Source: Anagrus nilaparvatae
Lineage: Eukaryota; Arthropoda; Insecta; Hymenoptera; Mymaridae
Direction: 5' to 3'
Length of the DNA stretch: 64,000 nucleotides
Assembly: GCA_022575985.1 (NCBI GenBank)
Contig: JAKSXM010000002.1
Span: 19,021,001 to 19,085,000 of the forward strand
The notes below the pieces were generated by a model, which ran no database searches, had not been told where the DNA came from, and worked only from the letters and a program-made list of their open reading frames with translations. How positions within the stretch are numbered: the first letter of the stretch is position 1; each line of letters starts with the position of its first letter. Shown one piece after another: positions 51,041 to 63,178 of this stretch. The position numbers and the translations under genes are program-made.

Positions 51041-51432
51041 TACATAATAAAATAAATAAATATCTTCAATTAATTTTTCTAAAAAAATGCCATTCATTTG
51101 ATAATTTTAGCAAAAATCCCAAAATTTTTAAAAACAACCCCTAAAAAAGGGTAGTTTTTACTGTTTACAGGGTGATTGAGAAATTTCTGACATTAAAATC
51201 GTAATCAGCGACCCAAAAAACCCCCTAGTACCTATTTTCAACAAAATTCATTTAATATTTCCCGAGATATTAAATATTTATTTATTTTTGGCCAAAAAAA
51301 ACAGTTTGGCCAATTTTTGCAACATTTCGGACTAATTGCAACCAACCAAAGTTGTTTACTTCTGAACTTGACACCTTTCTTGACAAATTGCAAAAGGTTT
51401 CAAGTTGATCTGACTTGCGTATAATTACTGCT

Positions 51433-52780
51433 TCATTTTACAAAAAAATTTACTTCCTCTCTTGGATTATTTAAGTAGTTTAAAAGTAGAACCTTACAAT
51501 AGCTAAAGAAAACGTATCTTATAACATGGATTCGAACGTTACTTGACACAGGAGACCCATTCAACCGGTAGTATAGTTTTAGAGTAATTAGAGGACCAAA
51601 AGATATTTATTTTAAAAATAATGCTTGTAAGTTTTAGATTTTTATCACTATAGCCTATGACTAAATTTTAACTTTTGCTTTGACAAACCTCCCTAACTCT
51701 ATGTAAAATATTTAGAATATTATGTAAAACATTGCATAATTTTAAAAAGTGAATGTAAAACCTGCATACTGGGAGTTCGAAATCAACCTAAATTCTGTTA
51801 TCTCAAAGAACCAAAAGTAACTTTTAGTCAACCAAACAAGTCACACAAAAGCATATTTAATAATTACAACACCCTGCATGCTCGTTAAAGATCTCGTTGA
51901 CATTTATATATTTATCAAATAAGTTTTCTGTGCCAATAAGTCGAGCCAAAAGAGCTATAAATGTGAAATATTATTTAATATGCAATAAATTTTTTTATTT
52001 TCTTCACTCGTTTATATTTATATTGAATAAATAATAAAAATTTCATTTAATCAACATTTTATTTCCTAATTTCTTTATTAATATTTTATGCATCCTAGAT
52101 TTTTGTATACGACTTTTTTTTTAAGATAAATAATTAAAATTTTAATTGAACCCATTTTTTTTTTAGACTCTTGACATTTTATTAAAACTCTAAATAAAAA
52201 ATTCATGCATCTATACTTGGGTCAATAATTTTATGTTAGTTTTAAAGAATATCATGAAATAAAAAAAATTTTAACTTAATTTTAGTTAGACGATTTAATG
52301 TAAGTTAAAAAATTAAATTATACACTAAAATAGCATTAAATTTATTCAAAAAATTTTTAACAGTTTTTATTTCATTAATTATTTATGTATAAAATTTCAA
52401 TATTATTTCAAAAAAATTACCATAAAAATAATAAATGCAAATTAAAAATATTTACTGTTAAAACGTTTATTGCATAAATTTTTGGAAAACTTTTTCTAAA
52501 TGTATTAAATTAAGTTTTCTAAAATTTATTTTAAATTATTTTCATTGATAATCATTAAAATTCTGTTCGTAGGGTAAAAGTTAACATTAAGGGGGATTGG
52601 TATAGTAAACTGCTAGGAGAGTTTTTTAAGAATTGATTTTTGAGTATAAAATGTTGAAAATGATTTTTCAGAAAATTTTCTCACTAAAAGTTGCAAGTAC
52701 CTGATAAAGGCTATTCCCGTATAAGTTTAGTGATTTGGCCCCCGAAATCAAACCTAGACTAAATAATAGTATTCGAAAAT
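51433..52780. other. Non-coding stretch, no gene seen
   Basis: Very AT-rich (especially 51980-52560). No protein or RNA similarity was recognised. Confidence 0.45.
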
Positions 52781-52786
52781 TTATCA

Positions 52787-53405
52787 AAAAACTTATGGAA
52801 TCCTATTGGAGTAGGACCTTTAAGTCATGATAGACTCCCAAAAACGTAAAAAATAATCAAAAAATAGGGTTTTGTAGACTTAATTAGATTTGCCCAACCT
52901 ATAAACAGATAATACTTTGCTTATTGACTGGAAAATTGAACATCAAGAACTGCGCCGTTACATTTTTGCAGAATATTAAAAATTTTTATGTCAGTTATAA
53001 AAGCGCGGGTAAACGGCGGTGGAAGATTTTCTGGTATTAGTAAAGTGGTCCCTCACTAGGAAAATTTATGAAAAATTAAATAATGTTCTATATCGTCCCC
53101 AGTAGAGCTATAAAAAAATTAAAGGATGGTATATTTTTTTATGCTAAAAAAACAGATTTTCGAAAAATTCAAAATTGTATTTCAAAAACCTAAAGGGGTC
53201 CTAAAAGCCTAAAAAAATTTTATTTGAAAAGTGATGATATGTTAAGTTTTCCAGTCAATTAACAGAATATTATCTATTTATGGGTCGGAGAAATTAAATT
53301 CAGACTAAAAAAGTGCATTTTTTAGAATTATGTTTAGGTTTTCGGGGTTCTGTCGTGGCAGTCTAGAGGTCTAATTCCAACAGAATTCAGTAAGTTTTTT
53401 AACAA
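52787..53405. mobile_element. Degenerate foldback element with ~155-bp arms
   Basis: The left arm (52787-52945) and right arm (53240-53405) are inverted copies. Shared landmarks are AAAAAACTTA at the outside and AGATAATA next to TTGACTGGAAAA inside (right arm TTTTCCAGTCAATTAACAG and TATTATCTATTTATGGG). Identity is perhaps 65-70 percent, so it is old. No coding frame and no clear target duplication. Confidence 0.5.
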
Positions 53406-55720
53406 CTCTTTTGATGCCATTACTTAAGCTTTGATTGCAAGATCCAAATCGCTATATTTATCCGTAAATAACCTTTGATTTTTGTCAGTGTAAATTTTTT
53501 CTAAAGTTAATTTTTTTTAACTTTGGAAAGCTTAATTAGGTCACATTTAACTTTTAATTTTTAGTACATCACTTTTTACACACAAAAAATGGACGCCTCC
53601 CTAAAAATCTCACTAAACTCCAATAAACCATTTTTGCCTCCAAAAAATATCAACTTTAACCTATAAAACCATTAATAATCACAAAAAACCAATTTATAAC
53701 CTCAAAACTCAATTCCTAACTTCTAAAAATCTTATTAAACTTACGAACACACTAAAACTAAATTAAAAAAAAAGCTTATTTACAATAAACACTCCAAGTC
53801 ATCAGATCAAATAACAAAATTCAAATATTATATAATTGAAAGTAAACACCGAATAAATTAAAACTCTATTATTTAAGAAAAAATAAACGCTCTTTTTTCT
53901 TTTAAATTCAAAATCGATAAATTAAACAATACAAGTGAATTTTAACTCTGAATTTTCATTAAAAAAAATATTATCTTTTATTATTACTAAAAGATTTTCT
54001 CCCTCGTTCTTCAAAATGCTGATTCGTCTTAATAAAAAGACACAGAAGTACACTATAAAATGCAAATTAATGCAAAAAGTCTTGGAAGCTAGAAATACGA
54101 TCATTAAAATCATAAAACTGTCTTGTAACTAAAGAAAATTACAATATGAGTTTGTATTGTGTAAACACAAAAACATTATGATTTTCTAGATTTTCTTTGA
54201 AAGCTTTATTCGTACATAAAAAATCTCTGGCATTTTGATACTCAAACCTTTCTTAAAAAAAGCTCTTATTTGCATATCATTTTCTTTAATAGACAGGAAA
54301 ATTGATTAAAAAAAAAATGTATTTTAAATTAACTTTTCTTTGTTTACATAAAATACAAAAGAAAAATTGTATTTTATATTTTCTTTAAAAAAAAGTTCTG
54401 GTGTAATGAAACATGACAATACTTGTCGATTCTTATTTCCGAGTCGAGTCTTAAAAGAAATTTATACTCTTCTTTTTTTTTTTCAATAAAATAAAATAAA
54501 GGTTATTTCCCGTTTATTAAAATAAAGAAAAACTTGTGTTACATAAGCTTTTCTTTCAATGATATTTTATTTCTTACTGTACTCTCTCGAGTTACTTTTT
54601 CATTCTTCATTTATCAAAAGTAAAAGAAAAATGCTTTTTTATAGGTTATGTGATATATAAAGCTTGAATTATTTTTTTTATGATACTTTATAGTGTAAAA
54701 AATCTTTTTTTTTTAATCAACAGGTGTTTTTTTTACGTTGGTATTGAATAATTAAAAAATATATAACTTTTTTTTAAGTAAAAATTTTGTCCAAAAATTT
54801 TTATCTCGAAAATATTTTAAATACAATGCTCGAAACTTTCTTTACGAGTAAAACGTGTCCATTTGAATCTTTCTTTTTTTAATGCAAACAAACTTTTCAA
54901 CGAGTGAAAGTATCACAGGAAGAGCTTTTTTTTTACTATACTTAAAAAGCTTTTTTCGAGCGTTGACAAAATAAAAAAAAAAAAAACTAGGAGAAAATCT
55001 CATATTACTCTTTTAGTATTTCATATAAAATATTGTATAAATTAAGCGTATACTGTTAGGTTGGAGTATTTGAAATTTTCAATATAGAACATTTTTATAG
55101 GGAGGCGTATTTGGAGGCCCCAAATTCAGGAGGTCTTAGAATATTTTTGATTTTAGGATTGAAAGTATTTTAGGTTTATGGACTTAGAATAATTTCAATT
55201 TAACTTGAAACTGTTATAAGTGAAAATGTCTCATGCTCATTGGCTGTGTTAACGCACAAACCAGTTAAATAATACAAAGAGCTAAATTGGAACCATCATA
55301 AATTTCCTTCTAATATGCTTAAAATATACTTTTGATATTATTAAGTGTAATATTACTATATTTAATGAAAATTTTGTGCATAAAATTTTCTCACAAGTGA
55401 AATAAATATTCGATATTATAAAATGACGGTCAAAATGCCAAATTTTTAACATCCTCACGATATTCAATGTATTTTCCCCACAGGTTTTTCACCAATATTG
55501 TCATGTCCAAATAACCGTCATATTTATCATATATGTTTTCATGCTCATTTGAGTAATCCGCATCACACCTTCAAGTCAAGTACACGTAGTTTCGCGATGA
55601 ATAGGAACAATGCGTTCAATTTGTCGCGTCACGCCCTCGGAGGTTGTTCCTCGCTGAAGAAAAGCAATTGAATAATGATTTTGGTGTATAAATTACGAAA
55701 ACTTTGGTCTTTTTCTGTAA
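53406..55720. other. Non-coding stretch, no gene seen
   Basis: AT-rich. A less AT-rich patch at 55480-55670 (includes CGCGTCACGCCCTCGGAGG) has no frame I recognise. The phrase GGACTTAGAATAATTT near 55180 recurs in variants near 49965 and 57520, so worn repeats are likely. Confidence 0.4.
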
Positions 55721-55724
55721 AGTC

Positions 55725-56910
55725 CACTGTAAAAAGTAACTTCCTTATATTAACGAAAAAATTATAACATTTTCGAAAAATTAGTAAATTTTCGAAAAAA
55801 ATTGTAAATATTCGAAAAAAATCGTAAATTTACTAAATTTAGTATATTAACAAAAAAATCGAGTATTCTTGATTTTTTTTTGTGAATTCGCAAGAAACAT
55901 TGATAATTTACAATTTTTTTTCGAAAATTTACAAAAAATAGTTATAAAGGACCCCGCACATTTTATATAGAAAACGGTCTTCCGGTGAAATTCGCTAAAA
56001 ACTTGGGAATTTGTTCGTTTTGTACCCCTGATCAAAAGTCTCAATGGGGTCGAAGCTCAAAATGCCCATCTTTAGGCTCTACGGCAATTTTCAGTGGACA
56101 AAAACGGCAAAAATTCATTTTTTTTTAAATAATGTTTGATGCTGGGAAATCATTCGTTTTGTATCCCTGATCAAAAGTCTCAATGGGGTCAAAGCTCAAA
56201 ATGCCCATCTTTAGGCTCTACGGCAATTTTTAGTGGACAAAAACGGCAAAAATTCATTTTTTTTAAATATTATGTTTAATTTGAATATTATGTTTAATGC
56301 TGGGAAATCGTTCATTTTGTACCCCTGGTCAAAATTCTCAATGGGGTCGAAGCTCAAAATGCCCATCTTTAGGTCCTATACGGCAATTTTTAGTGGAAAA
56401 AATGAATTTTTGCCGTTTTTGTCTACAAAAATTGCCGTAGAGCCTAAAGATGGGCATTTTGAGCTTCAACCCAATTGAGAATTTTGACCAGGGGTACAAA
56501 ATGAACGATTTCCCAGCATAAAACATAATTTAAAAAAAATGAATTTTTGCCGGTTTTGGCCACTAAAAATTGCCGTAGAGCCTAAAGATGGGCATTTTGA
56601 GCTTCGACCCCATTGAGACTTTTGATCAGGGGTACACAACGAACAATTTTCCAAATTTTTAGGGAATTTAACCGGAAGACCGTTTTCCATATAAAATGTG
56701 CGGGGTCCTTTACGAAAAATAGTTGTGAATTTACAACTTTTTTCGTAAAATCACAAAAAAATCTAGAATTCTCAAATTTTTCGATAATATACTAAATTTA
56801 GTAAATTTACGATTTTTATAGAATATTTATAAAATTTTTTGAAAATTCACTAATTTTTCGAAAAAATTCTATTTTTTTTTGTAAATCTAAGAAAGTTACT
56901 TTTTACAGTG
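55725..56910. mobile_element. 1.2 kb foldback element with internal repeated units
   Basis: The ends CACTGTAAAAAGTAACTT (left) and the inverse at 56893-56910 (one or two changes) enclose a large palindrome. The arms at 55946 and 56711 match from AAAGGACCCCGCACATTTTA inward, including ACGGTCTTCCGG. The left arm holds three direct units with AATGGGGTC and GCCCATCTTTAGG, spaced 139 and 158 bases (56041, 56180, 56339). The right arm holds two inverted units. TA follows the right end while TC precedes the left, so a TA duplication may have decayed. No transposase. Open frames inside (56233-56690) are repeat noise. Confidence 0.75.
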
Positions 56911-56914
56911 TAAT

Positions 56915-59900
56915 TATAGTTTTATACACATGTGATTTTAGATAGCTTGCAAAAATCGAATATTTTTCCCCGTATTTTAACATTTGGTTATTTATCAAAA
57001 GCGATAAAAATGTACATTTATGGATTGACCATTATAGCCTATAACTAAAATTTTCAAAAGGGTATTTTTCTTACGAATCTATCCAGACAGAAGTACTGGT
57101 GTGGAAATCACGTGTACCATATGAAAAACGAAGCGTGCTCAGAAACTTTCTACAATCTTCCGGTAAACTCTTGCTATCTTAAACACCTGTCAACTGTACA
57201 TAAAATAAATATAAATGTTTATGTTGTTACAACAAATAAAAGACAGTTGAAATTTTTAAATTATTTATCATTTATTTTATAACGTTATAGAGCCCTAGCG
57301 ATCGCCCGAAAGAGTTTATACCTGGTGATTGCAGAAAATCCCTTGATACTGCAGGCTATTTGACTGCCACATCAGTCTTTCTTTTTGAGTATTTTTGAAC
57401 TCATAATTTTAACATGGAACATGTTCATAGGAAAATTTTAAAAAGCCCCCAAATTAAGGGGGGTGGTGAAAAATTGAGTTTTCAGGGAGGGGAGATTCAA
57501 ATGGACTTAAAAGTTTATAGACTTGGAATAATTGTAATTTAGGGACTTATTACACTTTCGGTTCCAAGACTTCCTAATAATTAGGGAGTTTAAATTAAAA
57601 CTGTTATGCATACTGCTATACATTTCAGGCAATTTACAATCGTTTGAGCACGAAAAATAAATTCCGCGAGCCATAATCAGAATTCCGCTTGCCACAAGCA
57701 TATTTTTTTTCAGTCTATAATTTCAAACACTGCAACATCACAGTTTGAATTTCTTTCTCAATAATTTTAAAAGATGATTAAAAAAATGATAAACTGTACA
57801 GGTACTACAACTCCTCTAGATTCAAGTACCTTTTTTACATTATTCGAAGCGATTTTAAGTACCGCGTACAGTACGAAACGAAAATTAAATTCAAGAAGAC
57901 TAGATAATATATAATTTTTATTAAACTTGGTACTTTTTACATTTATTTGAAACAGATAAACTAAAAAAGTAAATTAAATGAAATTTTGATTGTTACCATT
58001 ATCGAATCCCAGCATAAAGAGATAAAAAAAATTGAATAGAAAATAAAAAAAAAGCGGAAGTTAGCTTTGAATGAGAACGTGGTTTGAATTATTTTTTTTT
58101 TTTATAAGTACATAGTTATAGTACTTTCTTTGAAAAAGATAGAGAAATGATTTACAGTAAAAAAAATTTTTTTTATTTACGTAATCTCTTTTTTAAGTAG
58201 TAAAAAAAGCGCGTATAGAATTTTATTGAATTTCCCATTTTTGTATCATATCGGAAGAGTTATATAAAAAAATTATATAAAAAAAAAGTCTTGAAGAAGC
58301 TTTTACACTTTGGAATGTGTCAGCATAAAATTGTCGACGTCTAAATATTACGCCGCGGACAGAGAAACATTTCCATTTTATATATAAAAATCTAGGCCAA
58401 GATTAAGAGAAAAACTACTAAATTTTCGAAGCCATCGAAAAAAGTTTATACACCCATAAATCGAAAATGTATTTTTTAGGATACTCAAACACTACTCAGA
58501 TGACTTGGCATTTTAAAAAAAAATTTTTGAAGAAAAAAACAATTTTTTTTTACTGAGTATAAAAATAAGTCACCGAGTTTACTTTGTAAATTAGGTTCCA
58601 TTTAATTCTGTAAAAAAATTCCGATTCAGTATCTGTTTTTACTTGATTAAAAAAAATCGATATTCAGCCGCTTAAAAAAAAGTTGATATTATTTAAATGA
58701 CTTTTATCTAATGTTATTATTATTGTTATTGTTTACACAGCCGATAACAGAGAATTAAAACATTTAAAAAACATCGTGTGTTGGTTATCACGTTGAGCTT
58801 TTATTTTTTATTACGTCAGTTAAAGGCTTAATTCTGTTTTTTTAAATAAAAACGTGATATTGACGGTCGTAATTTACAGATTTATTTATGGGTTTTAAGA
58901 GATTTGAATAAAATTTTTCTGACAGCGTGAAGATAAAACCAAATTATTCGTTAACAAAACAATAAATTGAAAATTTTTGAGTATCAAATTTTAAAGTAAA
59001 ATAATGTAATTTTAGAATTTTATTATTAAAATAAACGATTTTGGAAAATCTGATATTACAAGCTTCGGATTACATTTGCCTATCGACTTAATAACACCCT
59101 TAAGCCATACCAGTAAATTTACTACCAACAGAAATTATTACTAACGAGTTACTTTTTTTTCTGTGTTTTTATTGACACGAAACAGTAAGCTTGGGAATTT
59201 ATGATAATAAAATATTATGACAGATATTTTCAATTACACGTTTAAAAAACACAATAAAATGTTAAAAAAATTTTTTTACTTTATTACATGTGACATAAAT
59301 ATTTTTTTTGGGTGATATTTTATTCAAAAAAAAAAAAAAAAAACTGACGTTTTTATGAAAAAATTTTAAAAATTATGTAGGAAAGAAAATTTACAAGAAA
59401 AATTTTTTATTTCTGTACAAGAATTAATGGTTTTTATTTGTTTGTTTGTAAAAAAGTCGTAATAAATTAACTGCTCTATGATTACATAACCTTTTTTTAC
59501 GAGACGGGATACCGCACTGAAAGGCAATAAATATAAGAAAAATATTTTTATTTTTTTCAGTAGAAAATATACAAAAGAAGTTTGATAATTTTTTTTTACG
59601 ATTTTCAAATTGCTTAAAATAAAAAAAGATAATTTTTTTACAGTTTACTCGATTATTATTATTTTATTAAGTTTTTTGTTATATTTACTGTGTAGAAAAT
59701 TATGAATGTGCCCTAAAAAGTACGTGCTAAGTGGTAACAAGGGACAGTTTTACATTGTTCTTGAAAGTGTAAAACTTACAAAAGAGAATAGCCGTGTTTC
59801 AAACAGTTAAGCTTCAAATTTATTACACGAGTTTTTTGAAAAAAATGACTAAAAAAGAAATTTTTTTTTAGAATATAATTTTTGAGATTTTTAAGTCTTT

Positions 59901-62040
59901 TTTATGGTTTTGGGATTTGAATTTTTATTTATTGAAATTATGTTTTGGTTGTAAATTTTAGCTTTATTAATTAAAGTTATGGGAAATTTTATGGTGCCTG
60001 CTGCGCACTGTTAAAAGTAGCTCTTATATAAATTTACAAAAAAAAAAGTTTATTTGCAAATAATAGTTACGGAATACATAAAAAATTGAGGACTTTTGAT
60101 TCTTTGAACATTTACGAAAATATTGTAAATTTACGACTTTTTTAAAAATTTACTGGAATCTACTCATTTTCTCGTAAACTTTAACAAGTTACTTTGCATA
60201 TTATGTGGACTCAATACCGAGTTTTGTGTAACTAATTTGAAAAAAAACTGTCTGCCAAAAGTCGTAATATGAACAAGCATAACTGGTAACTCGTTAAGTG
60301 CACCACCTCACTATAATAGCCACCTTCTATCGTCACACGAAAGTGTCTTATTGTAACTGCAAGCATTTTTTCATTATCTACTTAAAAAAAATCAGCAAAG
60401 CACGTGCGTCAATTTCAGTAAAAAAAAAGATTAAAAAAAAAGTCGGCTCGAAAAAAAAGCCATTTAAAACTTTCTTTTCTTCAATATTGAGAAGAAAATA
60501 AGTTTTTTATATTAAATGCACTTAAAAAACTAACTTTCTTGTCTCAAATCAATAACCGTTATTTTTATGAGTTCTATTCGCCTACTTTTTGAACAAAAAA
60601 TTGCAATTTAATTAATGCAAAATAAAGTTTCCTTATCGATTTTAAAATGCAAATAAGAATTCGAAAAAGAAATTTTTAAGAAAAATATTGTTTAATAATT
60701 TCGTGAATGCTGAACTAAAAATTTACATTTAATATAAATGTCTGTTACGATTTAAAAAGCTCCTGAATTTTTCTCTATGATTTTTTAGTAGTACTTTGAA
60801 GAAGAAAAAAAAAATCATGTATACACTACGGGAATACCGAGAAAAATTTTTTTAGATTTCCGAAGCACGATTTTTTTTACTCTTTTTATGCATGAAAAAT
60901 ATTCTACACGTATAATACTTTACATAAAATAAATATTTTACATTTTTTTTTCGAGTAGTACAATAAAAAATTTTCTTTTTCTGAAATATTTATTTGGATT
61001 TTAAGAAAATTACTTATCTGTTTAAAAAGACACTTTATTTGCGCATGGAAAATTTAATAATAAAAGCCAATTTTTGTGATAAAAAAAATTGAATTTATAA
61101 TAAAATTCAACGAATCGAATATAAAAAGGACGTTTGATTCAAATATAATAAACGGATTCTAGGCCAATTTTCCGTAGAGTGGATCTTATAAGAGAAAGGC
61201 ACTAGGATATATCTACCCTTTTTAGTCCGTTGTCTTGGAAAATAATTTTCTTATTATATTTTTCATAGAGGAATGGATTATCTCTCAAGGCTAAATTTTT
61301 TCAAAAATTTTTTTCATTTATTCAACTGATTTTAAATTAATAAAAAAAATCTTGTGTTTTTTTACTAATCCGATTAGAGCCCGATTGAAAAATATTGATT
61401 TATTTAAACGCGAAAAAATTATGCTTTTTTTATTTTTAGTGAAAATTTAACTTCAAAAAAACAGAGTCGTTGAGCTTTAACTTGCGATACTTAAAAAAAT
61501 AACTGGGTCATAATTGCAGTCATAATTAATCTAATTAACTTTTTTTTTATTTAAATAAAAAAAGGACATTCATATATAAATTTCTTTTTTTTTTTATACT
61601 TTAATTATAAAAAAATAACATTTTTTATTTTCTTTAAACATAAGAAACTAAGCAAAAAAAAATTAAAGCAGCTACAGCCTTAGGGCATCTTTTTTTATGT
61701 ATTTAAATAGTAGAGAAGAAAAAATTTTAGTTTTTTTTTCATTTTCTTCTTCCTGTTTATGGATAATCCAGAGGAAAGCAAAATCCAATTAAGGAAAGTT
61801 GCGGATTTTAATATCGCTGATTATTAAAAAATTTATATAAAAGAGCGTAAAAAATTATGCGATAGTTATATATTTTTTGGTTAACACGCGATTTTAATAA
61901 AAAAGATTATTTTATAGGATTGAAAAAAATAATGTCAGTTTTAAACATAAAAATTGAAATTTTAAATTTATGTCTACACCCAACAAGGCATTTCAATTTA
62001 TGCGTTAGTAATCTCTTTTGAATTTGAAATTTTTTTTTAA
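56915..62040. other. Non-coding stretch, no gene seen
   Basis: About 5 kb of AT-rich DNA with short Lys-rich frames only (for example 60298-60501, whose poly-K stretch comes from A-runs). No RNA or protein feature recognised. Confidence 0.45.
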
Positions 62041-62041
62041 T

Positions 62042-62398
62042 TTAACCCATTAGCGCCGGCGCGACCATACCACTGACGCTCGGATTTTCACTTATAAAAC
62101 GGGTAAAAAAATGATTTTTTTTTTAAACTTAAAGTCTTTTTTTACTAAAAACGACTTGCTTTACAAGATTCTGGGGTCAGATTTTTAATACTATTGACCG
62201 TTAATTAAATATGGCGGCCCCAAAAAAGACAAAAAATCGATTATCGATACAAAATTAACAATCTGACCCCGGAATCTTGTAAAGCAAGTCCTCTTTAGTA
62301 AAGAAATACTTTAAGGTAAAAAAAAATCACGTTTTTACCCGGTTTCTAAGGGAAATCCGAGCGTCAGTGGTATGGTCGTGCCGGCGCTAATGGGTTAA
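62042..62398. mobile_element. piggyBac-type palindromic MITE with TTAA duplication
   Basis: TTAA at 62042-62045 and 62395-62398 flank a 349-bp element that begins CCCATTAGCGCCGGC and ends with the inverse. TTAA duplication and CCC...GGG ends are the signature of piggyBac elements. The arms stay paired for about 150 bases (GACCATACCACTGACGCTCGG and ATTCTGGGGTCAGAT are both mirrored), leaving a small middle with ATGGCGGCCCC. There is no transposase frame. Confidence 0.85.
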
Positions 62399-62509
62399 CC
62401 TATACTTTAAGATTGCTGTGCTTAAAATTTTTTTTATTTCTAAATTATTTGATAATAATGAAATTATTAAAAAATTCATAGTAAAATTTTATAAAGTTTT
62501 GGATTCTGA

Positions 62510-62628
62510 TAAGACTAGTTCCACAAACCTCCGTAAGCGCAAAAACGCAGCCGCAACGCCATGAGTGTTGTGTTGTTCGCATTGCAGCTGCGTTTTTGCG
62601 TTTACGGAGGTTTGTGGAAACAGCCTAA
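62510..62628. mobile_element. PIF/Harbinger-like palindromic MITE 1
   Basis: A 113-bp hairpin (62513-62625) flanked by TAA on both sides. The arms share TTCCACAAACCTCCGTAA, GCGCAAAAACGCAGC and their inverses. A three-base TTA/TAA duplication and ends of the G-rich-TTCCACAAACnnCCG type fit PIF/Harbinger or ISL2EU-like MITEs; this is inferred from ends only. It sits inside an older copy of element 3, whose right half remains at 62633-62726. Confidence 0.65.
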
Positions 62629-62632
62629 ACCA

Positions 62633-62726
62633 ATTTCGACTCCTGCGCAACTCGAAATACACAAAATCTTCTTTTGCACATTGCGCCGCAATCGCGCCAC
62701 CTTTTGCGGCTTCTGTAAATGGGGCC
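62633..62726. mobile_element. Half of an older Harbinger-like MITE copy
   Basis: Reads like the right half of the element at 62882-63060: CTCCTGCGCAACTC, AATACACAAAATCTTCTT, GCGGCTTCTGTA, ATGGGGC followed by TAA. The left half is absent, replaced by element 1. Confidence 0.6.
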
Positions 62727-62881
62727 TAAGGCTGATTCTACAAACGCCGTAAATGGGGGACGCAACCGCAAGCGCAGCCGCAACGCAATGCGCACAAACC
62801 AAAATCGTGTTGTGCGCATGCGTATTATGTTGTGCGCATTGCGTTGCGACTGCGCTTGCGGCGTTTGTAGAACCACCCTAA
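62727..62881. mobile_element. PIF/Harbinger-like palindromic MITE 2
   Basis: A 149-bp hairpin (62730-62878) with TAA at 62727-62729 and 62879-62881. Arms share TTCTACAAACGCCG and GCAACGCAATGCGCACAA with inverses. It is GC-rich compared with the window, and its right TAA is also the left TAA of the next element. Confidence 0.65.
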
Positions 62882-63063
62882 GGCCCCATCTACAGAAGCC
62901 GTAAAAGGGGGTCGCAACCGCAAGCGTAAGCGCAACGCAATGCGCAGAAACCAATTTTGGCTCCTGCGCAACTCCAAATACACAAAATCTTCTTCTGCGC
63001 ATTGCGTTGCGCTCACGCTTGCGGTTGCGACCCCCTTTTACGGCTTCTGTAGATGGGGCGTAA
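62879..63063. mobile_element. PIF/Harbinger-like palindromic MITE 3
   Basis: A 179-bp hairpin (62882-63060) between TAA at 62879-62881 and 63061-63063. Ends read GGCCCCATCTACAGAAGCCG, with one change at the right outermost base. Arms also share GGGGGTCGCAACCGCAAGCG and GCGCAACGCAATGCGCAG. Open frames on both strands here (62602-63134) result from the palindromes. Confidence 0.7.
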
Positions 63064-63178
63064 GAAAATTACAAAAATTTAATTACCATGGGCGCGCAAC
63101 GACTATTTCCAAAAATAAAAAATTTCCTTTTTAAAAAGAGTGCAGTCCATTAGAGGTATAAAATAGGGATGTAACCCG

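Larger units (their letters stand above)
48556..51432. mobile_element. 2.9 kb DNA element with ~97-bp near-perfect TIRs and internal tandem array
   Basis: The left end begins AGCAGTAATTATACGCAAG. The right end is its reverse complement, and the match continues for about 97 bases with only a handful of differences. Such similarity suggests recent movement. The interior has no transposase frame, only short frames such as 49288-49572 and 49511-49696 with no known similarity. It includes G-tracts next to the left TIR, then a three-copy array of about 320-330 bp (50083-51040). GTAAAAT precedes the left AGCAG and, inverted, follows the right one, so the true ends may lie some 10-30 bases further out. 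I could not define a target duplication or superfamily. Confidence 0.7.

Noticed and set aside
56233..56690. Repeated CTP-like open frames on both strands
   Set aside because: They reflect the tandem and inverted units of the foldback element.
62561..63134. Cys/Arg-rich open frames that look GC-rich and gene-like
   Set aside because: They are read through palindromic Harbinger-like MITEs on both strands.
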